Assembly (NCBI RefSeq): GCF_024022995.1
Contig: NZ_CP099582.1
Span: 1,663,054 to 1,727,053 of the forward strand
Length of the DNA: 64,000 nucleotides
Origin: Thermococcus aggregans
Lineage (GTDB): Archaea > Methanobacteriota_B > Thermococci > Thermococcales > Thermococcaceae
Direction: 5' to 3'
In this document: one piece after another, positions 33,469 to 41,755 of the stretch
Position numbering within the stretch: position 1 is the first letter of the stretch
How the letters are laid out: the number at the start of each line of letters is the position of its first letter
Notes under the pieces: model-generated
What the model was told of the DNA's origin: nothing
The model's database searches: none
What the model saw: the letters and a program-made list of their open reading frames with translations, nothing else
Position numbers and translations under genes: made by a program

Positions 33469-34977
33469 TTACTTTTTCCTTCTCAGAATCGCCGGAATTA
33501 GTGTGAAGCCGAGGAAAGCTATCGGGCCGCAAGTAGAGTTTTCAGAGTTATTGCTTTTAGTGATGACTTCGTGGTCTATCTTAACTCCCTGCATAAATTC
33601 GCTCTCTGGAGCTTCAGTGAGGACGATTATCGTCTGGTTAACGGTCTGCCCTTCTTTCGGATCTTTTATGTCCAAGGCTATCACCGGTTCTGGGTTGATT
33701 ATTATAGCATCCGGCGGGAGGATCATATCATCAACACTGTAAGCGACCTCCTTGCTGACGTTGAATACTGTCCTAAAAGCTTCAACCTCACCTTCCACGT
33801 CGATTATGGTAACGTTGTGTCTGACTAAGTAACCGGGTTTTTCTTCACCGTCAACCTTGACAGTGACGTTATAAACTTCTGTGATTGCTTGGTAAGTAAC
33901 TACAGCAGTTTCATTCTCTACTGTTTCTTCGGCTTGCTCCTCACTAACCTTCTCTTGAATATTAACGTCATGACCATATATCCTAAGCGCACTAGAGGGG
34001 GTGTAAGTCCATAGTGTTTCTACTTCAGCGTTTGTGTTTTGAACTTCAGCATTTGTATTGCTTACTACAGCATTTGACGTCTTTACTATGGCGTTAGTTG
34101 TTTGCACTACAGCGTCACTCTCGTGGACTCCAATGCTTACTTCATTCCACGCCTCCCAGCCTGAATAGTTGGGCACTTCATCAACATTGAATCGAGCAAT
34201 GAGATCATACCATACCCCTACTAGTATTCCTGTCTTCTCGGGGAGAACTTTAATATCTGGTTCTGTGTTAGGTCCGCCTAACTCTATTGCCCACTTGAGC
34301 TCTCCGTCAGGACCTAACCTCAGCAGGTAATGCGTAGCTACTATGATATCTCCATTAGGAGCGATAGCAATTGCATAAGCTCTATTCCAGCTACTTCCGC
34401 CGTAAGTTTTCTGCCATTTCACATTCCCGTTCTTATCAAGCCTAAGAACCCAAACGTCCTTCCCACCGGCTCCAAAGCTTTCAGTCCAACCTGCTACTAT
34501 AATATCACCATTATTAGCGATATCGACTGCATAAGCCACATCCGACCATTCGCCACCGTAAGTTTTTTGCCACTTAACGTTACCATTCTCATCCAAGCGA
34601 AGAACCCAAACGTCACCCCAAACATCGCCGAAGCTTGCAGTAAAACCCGCCACTATAATGTCACCATTCTCAGCGATTGCAATTGTATATGCCTCATCAT
34701 TTTTACTCTCACTTCCTCCAAATGTTTTTTGCCATTTCACATTCCCGTTCTCATCAAGCCTAAGAACCCAAATATCTACACCACCAAGGTAATTAGTAAC
34801 ACCCACTACTATCACGTCACCGTTAGAAGCAATACCAACAGCATAAGCTCTATCAACCTCAAGTCCCCTATAGACCTTGGCCCAGTACGGTGATTCTTCT
34901 GCTTTTGCTTCCTTCGGCGTAATTACCAAAGCCCCCAGAAGGAGGCTGAGTAGGAAAAACGTGACTAATTTCCTCAC
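33469..34977 (-). CDS. CGP-CTERM surface protein with beta-propeller repeats
   Basis: 502 residues. An N-terminal signal peptide (about 1-26) is followed by four repeats of about 50 residues with the core NGDIIVAG ... WVLRL-DENGNVKWQKT-GG, forming a propeller. A Thr/Asn/Val repeat stretch (NAVVSNTNAEVQNTNAEV) and a beta-rich domain come next. The C-terminus STCGPIAFLGFTLIPAILRRKK-type (CGP, hydrophobic helix, basic end) is the CGP-CTERM anchor restricted to Thermococcales and relatives. The start is GTG at 34977. The repeats are also visible at DNA level at about 34400-34800. Confidence 0.85.
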   Translation of the reverse strand: MRKLVTFFLLSLLLGALVITPKEAKAEESPYWAKVYRGLEVDRAYAVGIASNGDVIVVGVTNYLGGVDIWVLRLDENGNVKWQKTFGGSESKNDEAYTIAIAENGDIIVAGFTASFGDVWGDVWVLRLDENGNVKWQKTYGGEWSDVAYAVDIANNGDIIVAGWTESFGAGGKDVWVLRLDKNGNVKWQKTYGGSSWNRAYAIAIAPNGDIIVATHYLLRLGPDGELKWAIELGGPNTEPDIKVLPEKTGILVGVWYDLIARFNVDEVPNYSGWEAWNEVSIGVHESDAVVQTTNAIVKTSNAVVSNTNAEVQNTNAEVETLWTYTPSSALRIYGHDVNIQEKVSEEQAEETVENETAVVTYQAITEVYNVTVKVDGEEKPGYLVRHNVTIIDVEGEVEAFRTVFNVSKEVAYSVDDMILPPDAIIINPEPVIALDIKDPKEGQTVNQTIIVLTEAPESEFMQGVKIDHEVITKSNNSENSTCGPIAFLGFTLIPAILRRKK

Positions 34978-35160
34978 GAGGCAACACCTAACTAGTTATT
35001 AGGGTACAATTATTAATAATAGTTGCGATAGTTGCGCATAAATTTGCTCTCTGGGAGAATCGTAGGCTGGGCTTGGTAATGGTGAGTTAACTCTTGGGTT
35101 CTGCCCACATGGTTTATTCTTGGAGAAAAGTTGGAGTTTATAAGAAGAGTAAGTTTGTGG

Positions 35161-35234
35161 AGCCGGGACCGGGATTTGAACCCGGGACCTGCGGATTACG
35201 AGTCCGCCGCCCTACCGAGCTAGGCTACCCCGGC
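35161..35234 (-). tRNA. tRNA-Thr (CGT anticodon)
   Basis: A 74-nt cloverleaf on the minus strand: acceptor stem GCCGGGG with TCCCGGC (one G-U), anticodon stem GCGGA/TCCGC with loop CTCGTAA, T arm CCGGG-TTCAAAT-CCCGG and discriminator T. The anticodon CGT reads ACG (threonine). The 3' CCA is not encoded. A TATA element (TTATAAATT, about 35262-35273) lies upstream. Confidence 0.95.
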
Positions 35235-35277
35235 ATATACCCAAAGGTGTTGATAATAGGGAAATTTATAAGCTTTT

Positions 35278-35694
35278 TCATACCAGCTCTTTACCCGTGG
35301 TAGTCATGACGAGCTTTCCATGCTTTACGCCCTTCAAGCTAATTAGCCTCTCAGCTATTTTCTTTATTTTGCTGGCTTTACCTTTAACAACAATGACTTC
35401 AAGGCAGTTGTGCTCGTCCATGTGCACGTGAAGGCTGGAGATAATCTCATTTAGGTAATCATGCTGCATATCAAGAAGTTCTTTCACAACATCAGCCTCG
35501 TCGTGATTGTAAACAATTGTTATAGTCCCTGCAACTTCTTTATCTCCTTCTTCCCACTCATGCCTCACTATAAAATCTCTCACCAAATCTCTAATAGCTT
35601 CGCTTCTATTGGCATATCCCTTTTCCTCTATTATGCTGTCGAACTTTTCTAGAAGGTCTTCCGGCATCGAAACACCAAAGCGGATTATCTTCAC
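35278..35694 (-). CDS. nikR: Nickel-responsive regulator NikR
   Basis: A 138-residue ribbon-helix-helix repressor with an ACT-like nickel domain. The N-terminal strand [18 protein letters not shown] is the DNA-binding ribbon. Nickel ligands H78, H89, H91 and C97 fit the NikR set ([14 protein letters not shown]). GTG at 35692-35694 is chosen as start because GGTGG lies just upstream and it gives the canonical length. It would repress nickel uptake genes, which are not in this window. Confidence 0.93.
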   Translation of the reverse strand: MKIIRFGVSMPEDLLEKFDSIIEEKGYANRSEAIRDLVRDFIVRHEWEEGDKEVAGTITIVYNHDEADVVKELLDMQHDYLNEIISSLHVHMDEHNCLEVIVVKGKASKIKKIAERLISLKGVKHGKLVMTTTGKELV

Positions 35695-35801
35695 TTTCAA
35701 CCACCGGTGTAAATTCACCCCATAGATTTTTAAATTTTGATAAAACTCAAATGGTGCTTAAAATTTTGAGGAAGTTGTGAGTTCCTTGCCTTCTGCATGC
35801 A

Positions 35802-36338
35802 TCATAAAAACCGCTCTAAAGCTTTCTCCACTTCATAGGGGTGCTCAAGAACTATTACTCCCTCTTCCTTAAGGGCTTCAACATGCTCGAGATCAACTTT
35901 GCGCGGGTAAATTTTGAAGACCTCTCCGTTGGGTGCTTTTGTCTCAACCACGGGCTTGGAATCCGTTGGTACAAGAATGAGGGGAATTTTGCTCTTCAAA
36001 GCCTGAGAAGCACAGCAAGAAAGAAGGGAATCAGCTATTCCTAGCCTTATCTTTGCGACGGTATTTGACGTTGCGGGGGAGATAACAAAAACATCAAACT
36101 TGCCCAAGTTAAATGCGCCGCATGAAGGAAATGCATGCCCCTGTTTGGACTCACGCACAATGGGAAAAGCCCCTATTCTTTCTAGGACTCCGTACATTCT
36201 GGCTACTTCTTCCCCAGCCGCGGAGAGGAATACCTTTATGTTATGAACCTTTCCCAGCCGTTCAAGAACCTCAACGCTCTCGACGAGGAAATGTCCAGCT
36301 CCGCTGATCCCCCATGCTATTCTCAACACCTTCACCAT
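35802..36338 (-). CDS. Archaeoflavoprotein AfpA-like flavoprotein
   Basis: 178 residues of the flavodoxin-like/Flavoprotein (PF02441) fold. The N-terminal WGISGAGHFLVES forms the phosphate loop; SPATSNTVAKIRLGIADSL is the FMN-binding region; two Cys follow in LLSCCAS. Similar proteins are called AfpA or dihydromethanopterin-reductase-like. It takes part in electron transfer; its partner is unknown. Divergent from the HAD gene. Confidence 0.8.
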   Translation of the reverse strand: MVKVLRIAWGISGAGHFLVESVEVLERLGKVHNIKVFLSAAGEEVARMYGVLERIGAFPIVRESKQGHAFPSCGAFNLGKFDVFVISPATSNTVAKIRLGIADSLLSCCASQALKSKIPLILVPTDSKPVVETKAPNGEVFKIYPRKVDLEHVEALKEEGVIVLEHPYEVEKALERFL

Positions 36339-36396
36339 TCAAGCTTTGAGGGACAGAGTTTTAAGTCTTTTCGTGGAGTTAAAGAAGGGTGAAAAT

Positions 36397-36843
36397 ATGG
36401 AGATTCCAAACTATGGGCGAATTACTGCAAAGACGGTTATATTTGACTTAAACGGAACGCTGGGAGTTGATGGAAAGGTAAGCGAGGATGTGAAAGAGCT
36501 TCTGAAGAAGCTTACCGAGAAATATGAGGTCGTGGTTCTAAGCTCCAACACCTTTGGGACGCTTGAGGAGGAGCTCAAAGGGATTGACCTCAAGGTGGAG
36601 AGGGTTAAAGACGGCAACGAAAAGCTTGAGAAAGCTTTAGAGTATGAGCCGTACATAGGAATCGGCAACGGAAACAACGACGTTAGAATGCTTGAGAATG
36701 CAGAGCTGGCGATTTGTGTGGTAGGGGAAGAAGGGGCTAGTGTTGAGGCTTTGCTGGCCAGCGATGTGGTAGTTAAAGACGTTAAAGATGCCATAAATCT
36801 GCTGCTGAATGAAAAAAGACTAATAGCAACGCTTAGAGGGTAA
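36397..36843 (+). CDS. HAD-superfamily protein, soluble P-type ATPase-like
   Basis: 148 residues. HAD motif 1 is FDLNGTL, with Asn where many phosphatases have the second Asp, like P-type ATPase P-domains. Motif 4 is GNGNNDVRML. It has no cap domain. The family is described as soluble P-type-ATPase-like hydrolases, of which some members have phosphatase activity. The ATG at 36397 is chosen since GGTGAAAAT precedes it; the frame upstream lacks a site. Confidence 0.78.
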   Translation: MEIPNYGRITAKTVIFDLNGTLGVDGKVSEDVKELLKKLTEKYEVVVLSSNTFGTLEEELKGIDLKVERVKDGNEKLEKALEYEPYIGIGNGNNDVRMLENAELAICVVGEEGASVEALLASDVVVKDVKDAINLLLNEKRLIATLRG

Positions 36844-36935
36844 AACGCTCTTTAACAGCCCTGCCAATACATGTTTTTCTCTTTTCCTTTGGTCTTGGGC
36901 TAAACGGCATAGGTATTAAAATCCTTGAGGGAAAC

Positions 36936-36941
36936 TTAAAA
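36936..36941 (+). promoter_or_regulatory. TATA box of the C/D sRNA gene
   Basis: TTAAAA in CTTAAAAGG lies 28-23 bases before the predicted 5' end of the sRNA (about 36964), the expected archaeal spacing. Confidence 0.45.
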
Positions 36942-36963
36942 GGCAATAAGGGGAGTATAAAAT

Positions 36964-37019
36964 AGCGGATGATGATTAACTTGAGCTGATTGATGAAGAG
37001 CCCTATGAGCGCTGACGCC
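36964..37019 (+). ncRNA. C/D box sRNA guiding 2'-O-methylation of tRNA-Met C34 (sR49-like)
   Basis: All boxes are present in order: C box ATGATGA (36969-36975), D' CTGA (36986-36989), C' TGATGA (36991-36996), D CTGA (37012-37015), closed by GCG/CGC ends. The D guide CCCTATGAGC (37001-37010) is fully complementary to GCTCATAGGG at 44538-44547, the anticodon and first intron bases of the tRNA-Met gene in this window. Position N+5 upstream of the D box (37007) pairs with 44541, which is C34. The pyrococcal sRNA sR49 is known for this target. The D' guide (about 36976-36985) has no target I can name. The 3' end overlaps nob1 antisense by 17 nt. Confidence 0.9.
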
Positions 37020-37488
37020 TTTTCCTCTTCTTTTTGGGGAGCAGTCTAACCCGGCTTCCACAGTCGGGGCAAATATTATCCGGAGGCTGAGTTTCGAACT
37101 TTCTTCCGCAGCCGATGCAAACGTAGCGCCATTTTATGACCTTTTTTATCCCTCGCTTCAGGGTTCTGAACTTGAGACCAAGAAGGGTTGCAATGTTTTG
37201 CAGGTTGTAGTCATCGGTAAATATCTCCGCTTTAAGCTCATAAGCCAAAGCAAGTATCTCGATGTCAGCTTCGCTTAGCTCTCCAAGCTCGCCAGTTTCT
37301 AGGGCTTTTCCCTTAACAGCTTCTATACTCTCTTTTGAGGGAACCATTACCTTAACTTTGCCAACACTTATTAGGCTCTCAACAAAAAGCCTTGATTCCG
37401 GGTCTTTAATCTCTTCAAGCACTTTTGGACTTGTGACCCCTTCCACATCGACCCCTTGGATAAATATTGCAGTGTCTATGACTAGCAT
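37003..37488 (-). CDS. nob1: Endoribonuclease Nob1 (PIN domain, zinc ribbon)
   Basis: 161 residues. The PIN domain has D5 (VIDTAIF), D75 (EADIEILA) and D92-D93 (FTDDYNLQN); the C-terminal zinc ribbon has C124-x2-C127 and C140-x2-C143, then a basic tail. Nob1 trims the 3' end of 16S rRNA during small-subunit maturation. Its stop region overlaps the 3' end of the C/D sRNA on the other strand. Confidence 0.93.
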   Translation of the reverse strand: MLVIDTAIFIQGVDVEGVTSPKVLEEIKDPESRLFVESLISVGKVKVMVPSKESIEAVKGKALETGELGELSEADIEILALAYELKAEIFTDDYNLQNIATLLGLKFRTLKRGIKKVIKWRYVCIGCGRKFETQPPDNICPDCGSRVRLLPKKKRKRRQRS

Positions 37489-37724
37489 GGGGTGTAGTTG
37501 GAGGAAAGGGTTAAAGGTTTATCGCCTTATTGTTGTGGGGGCAGTTAAGATAAATTTGCTTTAAAAGAATTTTCCAGTGAGCTTTGAATCAAAGTAAAAA
37601 CAATCCCAAAATGTATAGCTGATAGCTTCATGAAATACTACTGTAGTCGTCCGACAGTATAGTTTTTCAGAATTCAAAAATTTAGGAAGTAATGAGAAAA
37701 AGAAAGAAAAATTTTGACAAAATG

Positions 37725-38372
37725 TCAAATCTTCTTCAGATATTCCTCAACACCTGTCTCAATTGCAATTTTTATTGCTTCTAGTTCCATTTCAAAGCAC
37801 ATACTCGGCATGTTCTGGCCCAAGATATAGAATTTGTTTGTAACTTGTTCTGGTAGATACGGGACATGTATGAATCCACTCATCTTGGGATATCCTTTAG
37901 TAGCGGAGTGGTGTAAGCTAAGGTACATAACGTAATTACAGAGGTATAATCCAGCACTGTTGGAGATAACTGCAGGAATTCCCTTTTCGTTTAGTCTCTC
38001 AACGATTTTACGAATTGGAAGGGTTGCAAAGTAAGCTATTGGGCCGTCAGGAACTATGGGCTCATCACGAGGCTGAAATCCTTCGTTATCTGGGATTCTT
38101 GCATCCATAAGGTTGACTGCAATTCTTTCAACGTTGATTCCACTTCTTGTTGGGGCAAGCCCCAAATGGATTGCAATATCTGGTTTTACTTCATCTAATA
38201 TGCCTTCTAGTACTTTGCGAGCTTTTCCAAACACTACTGGGAGAATCCTCCCTACAACCTCTGCATTGCCTATTTCTTTCCCGTCTAATTCTTTTGCAAT
38301 TTTTTCTGTTGGATTTATAGGGTCTCCTCCAAACGGCTCAAATCCCGTTACCAACACTTTGACTTCGGCCAA
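37725..38372 (-). CDS. pcp: Pyrrolidone-carboxylate (pyroglutamyl) peptidase
   Basis: 215 residues of peptidase family C15, which removes N-terminal pyroglutamate from peptides. The triad is visible: E82 in [11 protein letters not shown]145 in [11 protein letters not shown]169 in [12 protein letters not shown] at 38370-38372 is chosen as start because GGAGGTGG precedes it and the length then fits the Pyrococcus enzyme; the longer frame runs into the DUF979 gene. It is last in an operon with DUF969 and DUF979 membrane genes. Confidence 0.9.
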   Translation of the reverse strand: MAEVKVLVTGFEPFGGDPINPTEKIAKELDGKEIGNAEVVGRILPVVFGKARKVLEGILDEVKPDIAIHLGLAPTRSGINVERIAVNLMDARIPDNEGFQPRDEPIVPDGPIAYFATLPIRKIVERLNEKGIPAVISNSAGLYLCNYVMYLSLHHSATKGYPKMSGFIHVPYLPEQVTNKFYILGQNMPSMCFEMELEAIKIAIETGVEEYLKKI

Positions 38373-38386
38373 TTTCCACCACCTCC

Positions 38387-39322
38387 TCAGAACAACAACA
38401 CATACATTAAGATTATATGAGTTACCCACAAGACTATTGCCATTGGAATCTGAACTTTAATAACTTTATACTTGTCTTTGATGTCCAGTAAAGCTACGGG
38501 TACTATGTTGAAGTTAGCCGCCATTGGAGTTGTTAGAGTTCCACAGTACCCCGCAGTCATTGCGAGGGCTGTAGCGACAGCAGGATCTACTCCATATGCT
38601 TTTATGAGCAAAGGTACACCAATACCTGAAGTTATCACTGCAAATGCTGCGAAGGCATTCCCCATAATTATTGTAAAGATTGCCATTCCAAATGCATAGG
38701 CTACTATTGCCCCAAGTGGAGTACCAACTGGGAATATTGCCTTTACTAATTCAGAGACAATTTCTCCAACGCCTGCTTTATTAAACAAGGCTCCTAACGC
38801 AGCAAGATATGGTGGCAAAACTAAGGCCCATCCAAGTCTATCACTTGTTTCCCTTCCAGAGTCCAGGATGTGTGCAAACGAATCCTTGGGAGCGTAAAAC
38901 TTTGTTGCAATTAGTGCAAGAACGCTTCCGACGCCTAATCCAACTAAGGGGTGTAACTTAGCTAGAGCAAACGCTATTGCAGTACCTGAGATTAATACTA
39001 TTGGAATCAATAGTTTGTTACCTAATTCTTCACGTCTCTTCTGCTGGAATTCTAAAGTAGTACTAAAGTAAGTTCCTTTTCCTATTTTCTCCAATCCTGC
39101 CAACAATGCTATCAAAACCACCAAAGCACCGGAAACTACAGGCGGGAGCCATTTTCCACCTACAAAGATCAGCCCTAATACAAACCAAAATATGGCCGTC
39201 CCAATTCTTGCTTCATGTTTCTCATCCTTTAATGTCATATATGCATAAAACCAGAGAATTATCCCTGTGAGTATATAGAAGTACTCCAAAGTACTTTTAG
39301 ATGCTAGTAATTCCTTTATCAT
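38387..39322 (-). CDS. DUF979-family membrane protein, putative permease subunit
   Basis: 311 residues with about nine hydrophobic helices. It belongs to DUF979, which always accompanies DUF969 and often pcp, also in bacteria. The pair resembles ion-transporter-superfamily permeases split into two chains, and a role in moving 5-oxoproline or pyroglutamyl peptides is inferred from the pcp link. Its start overlaps the DUF969 stop (ATGA). Confidence 0.82.
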   Translation of the reverse strand: MIKELLASKSTLEYFYILTGIILWFYAYMTLKDEKHEARIGTAIFWFVLGLIFVGGKWLPPVVSGALVVLIALLAGLEKIGKGTYFSTTLEFQQKRREELGNKLLIPIVLISGTAIAFALAKLHPLVGLGVGSVLALIATKFYAPKDSFAHILDSGRETSDRLGWALVLPPYLAALGALFNKAGVGEIVSELVKAIFPVGTPLGAIVAYAFGMAIFTIIMGNAFAAFAVITSGIGVPLLIKAYGVDPAVATALAMTAGYCGTLTTPMAANFNIVPVALLDIKDKYKVIKVQIPMAIVLWVTHIILMYVLLF

Positions 39323-40002
39323 TGGGTTTCACCCCCAAGAACCTTCCTATCAAGTATCATAAAGTATACGAATCCGTAAATTGCAGTTATTATTCCTATT
39401 GGTATTGACGCTCTTGCCAAATCAGTGAGTTGAACAGAATACCCTAGTTCTTCCATAACCCCTTGAATTAAGAGAATTCCTGCTGCAGCAGGGAAGATAT
39501 TCTGAGCAAAAAAGTTTCCAAAGTTTTCAGCTGCAGCTGTCATAGCCTTGACAGTATCTATCTTTTCTTCTGATGCATCCTTAATTTTTTGTAAGAGAGC
39601 AGCCTCTGCCATTGGAGCAATAATTGGCTTAACGAATGCTGCGTGACCTCCTAGTCTCATACCTGTTGCGACGGAAATTTCCCTTATTAACTGATAGACG
39701 TAGGAAATTCTTCCAGGAGTTGCTCCTTTAAGCTTTGAAATGATATACTTCATTTGTTCCATTAGGCCATGTTTTTCAGCTATCCCTATAGCGGGCAACA
39801 TTATCAAAAATAGTATCATTGTCCTGCTACTCACAAAAGCGGTTCCTATAGTTTCGAGGATTTCCGTTATACTAAGTCCCCCAAGTATTCCTGAAACAAT
39901 ACCTCCGGCCAGCACAGCAAGTAGAGGGTTGATTTTATACTTGGAACCTAGCGCTAATCCCAATACGACTATCAAAACTCCCAATGCTGGTAACCATCCC
40001 AT
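39319..40002 (-). CDS. DUF969-family membrane protein, putative permease subunit
   Basis: 227 residues with about six hydrophobic helices and a loop RLGGHAAFVKPIIAPMAEAAL typical of DUF969. First gene of the DUF969-DUF979-pcp operon. GAGGTGG precedes; ATG ending 40002 has better spacing than the one at 40008. A stem with K-turn features lies in its leader. Confidence 0.82.
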   Translation of the reverse strand: MGWLPALGVLIVVLGLALGSKYKINPLLAVLAGGIVSGILGGLSITEILETIGTAFVSSRTMILFLIMLPAIGIAEKHGLMEQMKYIISKLKGATPGRISYVYQLIREISVATGMRLGGHAAFVKPIIAPMAEAALLQKIKDASEEKIDTVKAMTAAAENFGNFFAQNIFPAAAGILLIQGVMEELGYSVQLTDLARASIPIGIITAIYGFVYFMILDRKVLGGETQ

Positions 40003-40031
40003 TTTCATCCACCTCTTTTTCTTTTTTCTTC

Positions 40032-40072
40032 GGCTGGTGTCAGAACTAATTTGCTTCCATCATTCACCAGCC
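40032..40072 (-). promoter_or_regulatory. K-turn-like stem-loop in the leader of the DUF969 operon
   Basis: In the minus-strand transcript GGCTGGTG pairs perfectly with CACCAGCC (8 bp). Inside, the 5' side reads AAT-GA-TGG and the 3' side TTCT-GA, giving a 3-nt bulge, tandem G.A pairs, a U.U and a short second helix: the kink-turn (C/D box) signature bound by L7Ae. It lies about 30 bases before the start codon, next to the ribosome site. A leader bound by L7Ae could control translation; this is inferred. Confidence 0.5.
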
Positions 40073-40878
40073 TCACAGTTTTCCACTATTACTTTATGTT
40101 AAATTTGTATGTAGCAACGTTAACTTTTGCATCCCGGTAATTAAAAGTTTAACGTGTTAATTTTTGTCCATATATCTCGTAAAATGTTGACTTAAAAGTT
40201 GGCTTTAATCCTCTAAGTCTTGTAATTGTTGGTTAAAACTTAAACTGAAAAATCACAAATTTTTATCCAAATTTCACTATTAAAAATGTGAACAAGGTAA
40301 ATTCATATAGAAGCTTCCTCAATAATCTTCTCAATACTCAGACCGATGATGCTAACATTCAACCATAAAATCTAAAAAACTCAAATTTTGTCATACGTAT
40401 TTGAACTCACACGTACGTACACAGCGAACACTCAAAAACGTCAGAAAAACAGCAGTACCTTTCCAACAAGGAGAAACCAGCAGTTTGCTTGTAATCAGTA
40501 GAAATGTACCTTAAGTGGTCACGATTTCGAATTGTAGTGAGCTGGTAACTCAGCTTGGGATGAACATCACCTTGGCAAGGCGGAGACAAAAAAACTTCTT
40601 CTAAGGTAAGGAATTAACCCTCGAAGAGCATAGTTCTTGAAAGTAAACCTTCTCAAAAGGGTAACATTTTTACTGAAGGCGTAGAGCCTTTGCGTAGTTC
40701 CTATTGGGGAGTCTAGAATGATTAATTAAAAGATTTAAGCAAACAGCAGTTAAACGCACAAACTCTCTTATAATAATGTAATTCTCTTATTACGGTCTGA
40801 GAAAATAGTAGAATCAGATGACCTTTATAGTCCCCGTCTACAGTTATTGTCGCTAAAGAAGTAAAAGATAAAAGGAGA
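40073..40878. other. Gap with fragmentary coding traces, no intact gene
   Basis: 806 AT-rich bases. On the minus strand a short frame ending at 40303 reads WLNVSIIGLSIEKIIEEAS before its stop, perhaps the tail of a lost gene. A 60-codon minus ORF at 40407-40589 has no ribosome site and looks non-coding. AGCTG/CAGCT at about 40540-40556 can form a small hairpin. No RNA gene was identified. Confidence 0.35.
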
Positions 40879-41170
40879 TCACACAACTAAGCTCTCAAAG
40901 TCTCTTGGAACTTTTGTAATGACTTCTGCTCCTTTTTTAGTTACTATTACTGTATCTGAATGGCGGAAACCTCCAACTTTTGGGATATAAAATCCTGCCT
41001 CACAAACTTAAAAGCAGATTCATATTTCTTTGCATTATCAAACGGTTGTCTCCGTAAGATCTTCCAAAACAGCTAGGAAGAAATTCTTAGTAACCTACTA
41101 GTTCCTCGTTGTTGTAATCTCAACTGCTAGAACTTCCCACTTTCTATGTTAATTATCCTCAGAGAACATT
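40879..41170 (-). pseudogene. M24 (X-Pro dipeptidase/aminopeptidase) remnant
   Basis: The last 36 codons before the stop at 40879 read EAGFYIPKVGGFRHSDTV and onward, the conserved C-terminal end of M24 peptidases (GxYIPxxGGxRxEDT pattern). Upstream the frame breaks repeatedly; fragments such as HNRSYDEEILEEK occur in other frames. It is a decayed copy of a prolidase-like gene next to a pyroglutamyl-peptidase operon. Confidence 0.6.
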
Positions 41171-41302
41171 TTTTCCTCTAAAATTTCCTCATCATAACTG
41201 CGATTATGCTCCTTTTTTGACTGAGAGAGGTTTGGCAAGTATAATTTTATTATTCGAGAAGAAGAGGTAATAGCTTTCACAAAAGTAGAAAAGAAGAGGT
41301 AG

Positions 41303-41731
41303 TCATTCTTTTTCCCGGATAACCCTTACGATCTTGTATTTTTTCCCCTCACATTCAAAATCTCCAACAATTTCAAGAATCTTGACGAGGTCGCCCTCAA
41401 AAAGGCCTTCCGGCTTAACGAGGTCTTGCTTTTCTGGGTCGTTGCACTCTACAAAGCTCAGCTTTATTTTCGAGCCTACTACTGCTATCCTTGGCTCCAC
41501 TGCCACATCGATTGCCGGTTCTACGACCTCGACAACTCTTACTTTTCCTTCATGAAGGGGACACGAGTGCTCTATGTTTCTGACCCTTACGACTTTGTAC
41601 CTCCTTCCTGGTTCTAGGTTCCCTACGCAGACTCTTGCCAATCTACAGCTTTTGCATGGATCTGCAGGCCCGTAATAGATAAACTCTACTCCCGGTTTTG
41701 CAAGCTTTTCACCGACCAGCGTGATTACCAT
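41303..41731 (-). CDS. UPF0179 family protein
   Basis: 142 residues of the archaeal UPF0179 family, unknown function. Four cysteines C26-x2-C29-x5-C35 and C57 ([11 protein letters not shown] ... HSCPLH) suggest a zinc or iron-sulfur site. GGAGGTGTT precedes the ATG. Confidence 0.87.
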   Translation of the reverse strand: MVITLVGEKLAKPGVEFIYYGPADPCKSCRLARVCVGNLEPGRRYKVVRVRNIEHSCPLHEGKVRVVEVVEPAIDVAVEPRIAVVGSKIKLSFVECNDPEKQDLVKPEGLFEGDLVKILEIVGDFECEGKKYKIVRVIREKE

Positions 41732-41755
41732 TTTAACACCTCCTGTGAAAGATGA

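Noticed and set aside
34394-34800. Repeated DNA blocks that could be taken for a tandem-repeat array
   Set aside because: They encode the propeller repeats of the CGP-CTERM protein and are explained by it.
37600-37665. Imperfect inverted repeat CTACTGT ... ACAGTATAG
   Set aside because: Unequal arms and no promoter context; could be chance in AT-rich DNA.
40520-40585. Possible second C/D sRNA (GGTGATGTT ... CTGA on minus strand)
   Set aside because: Only one C-like and one D-like box, no D'/C' pair and no closing stem.
40407-40589. Minus-strand 60-codon ORF
   Set aside because: No ribosome site; does not resemble any protein and lies in a degraded region.
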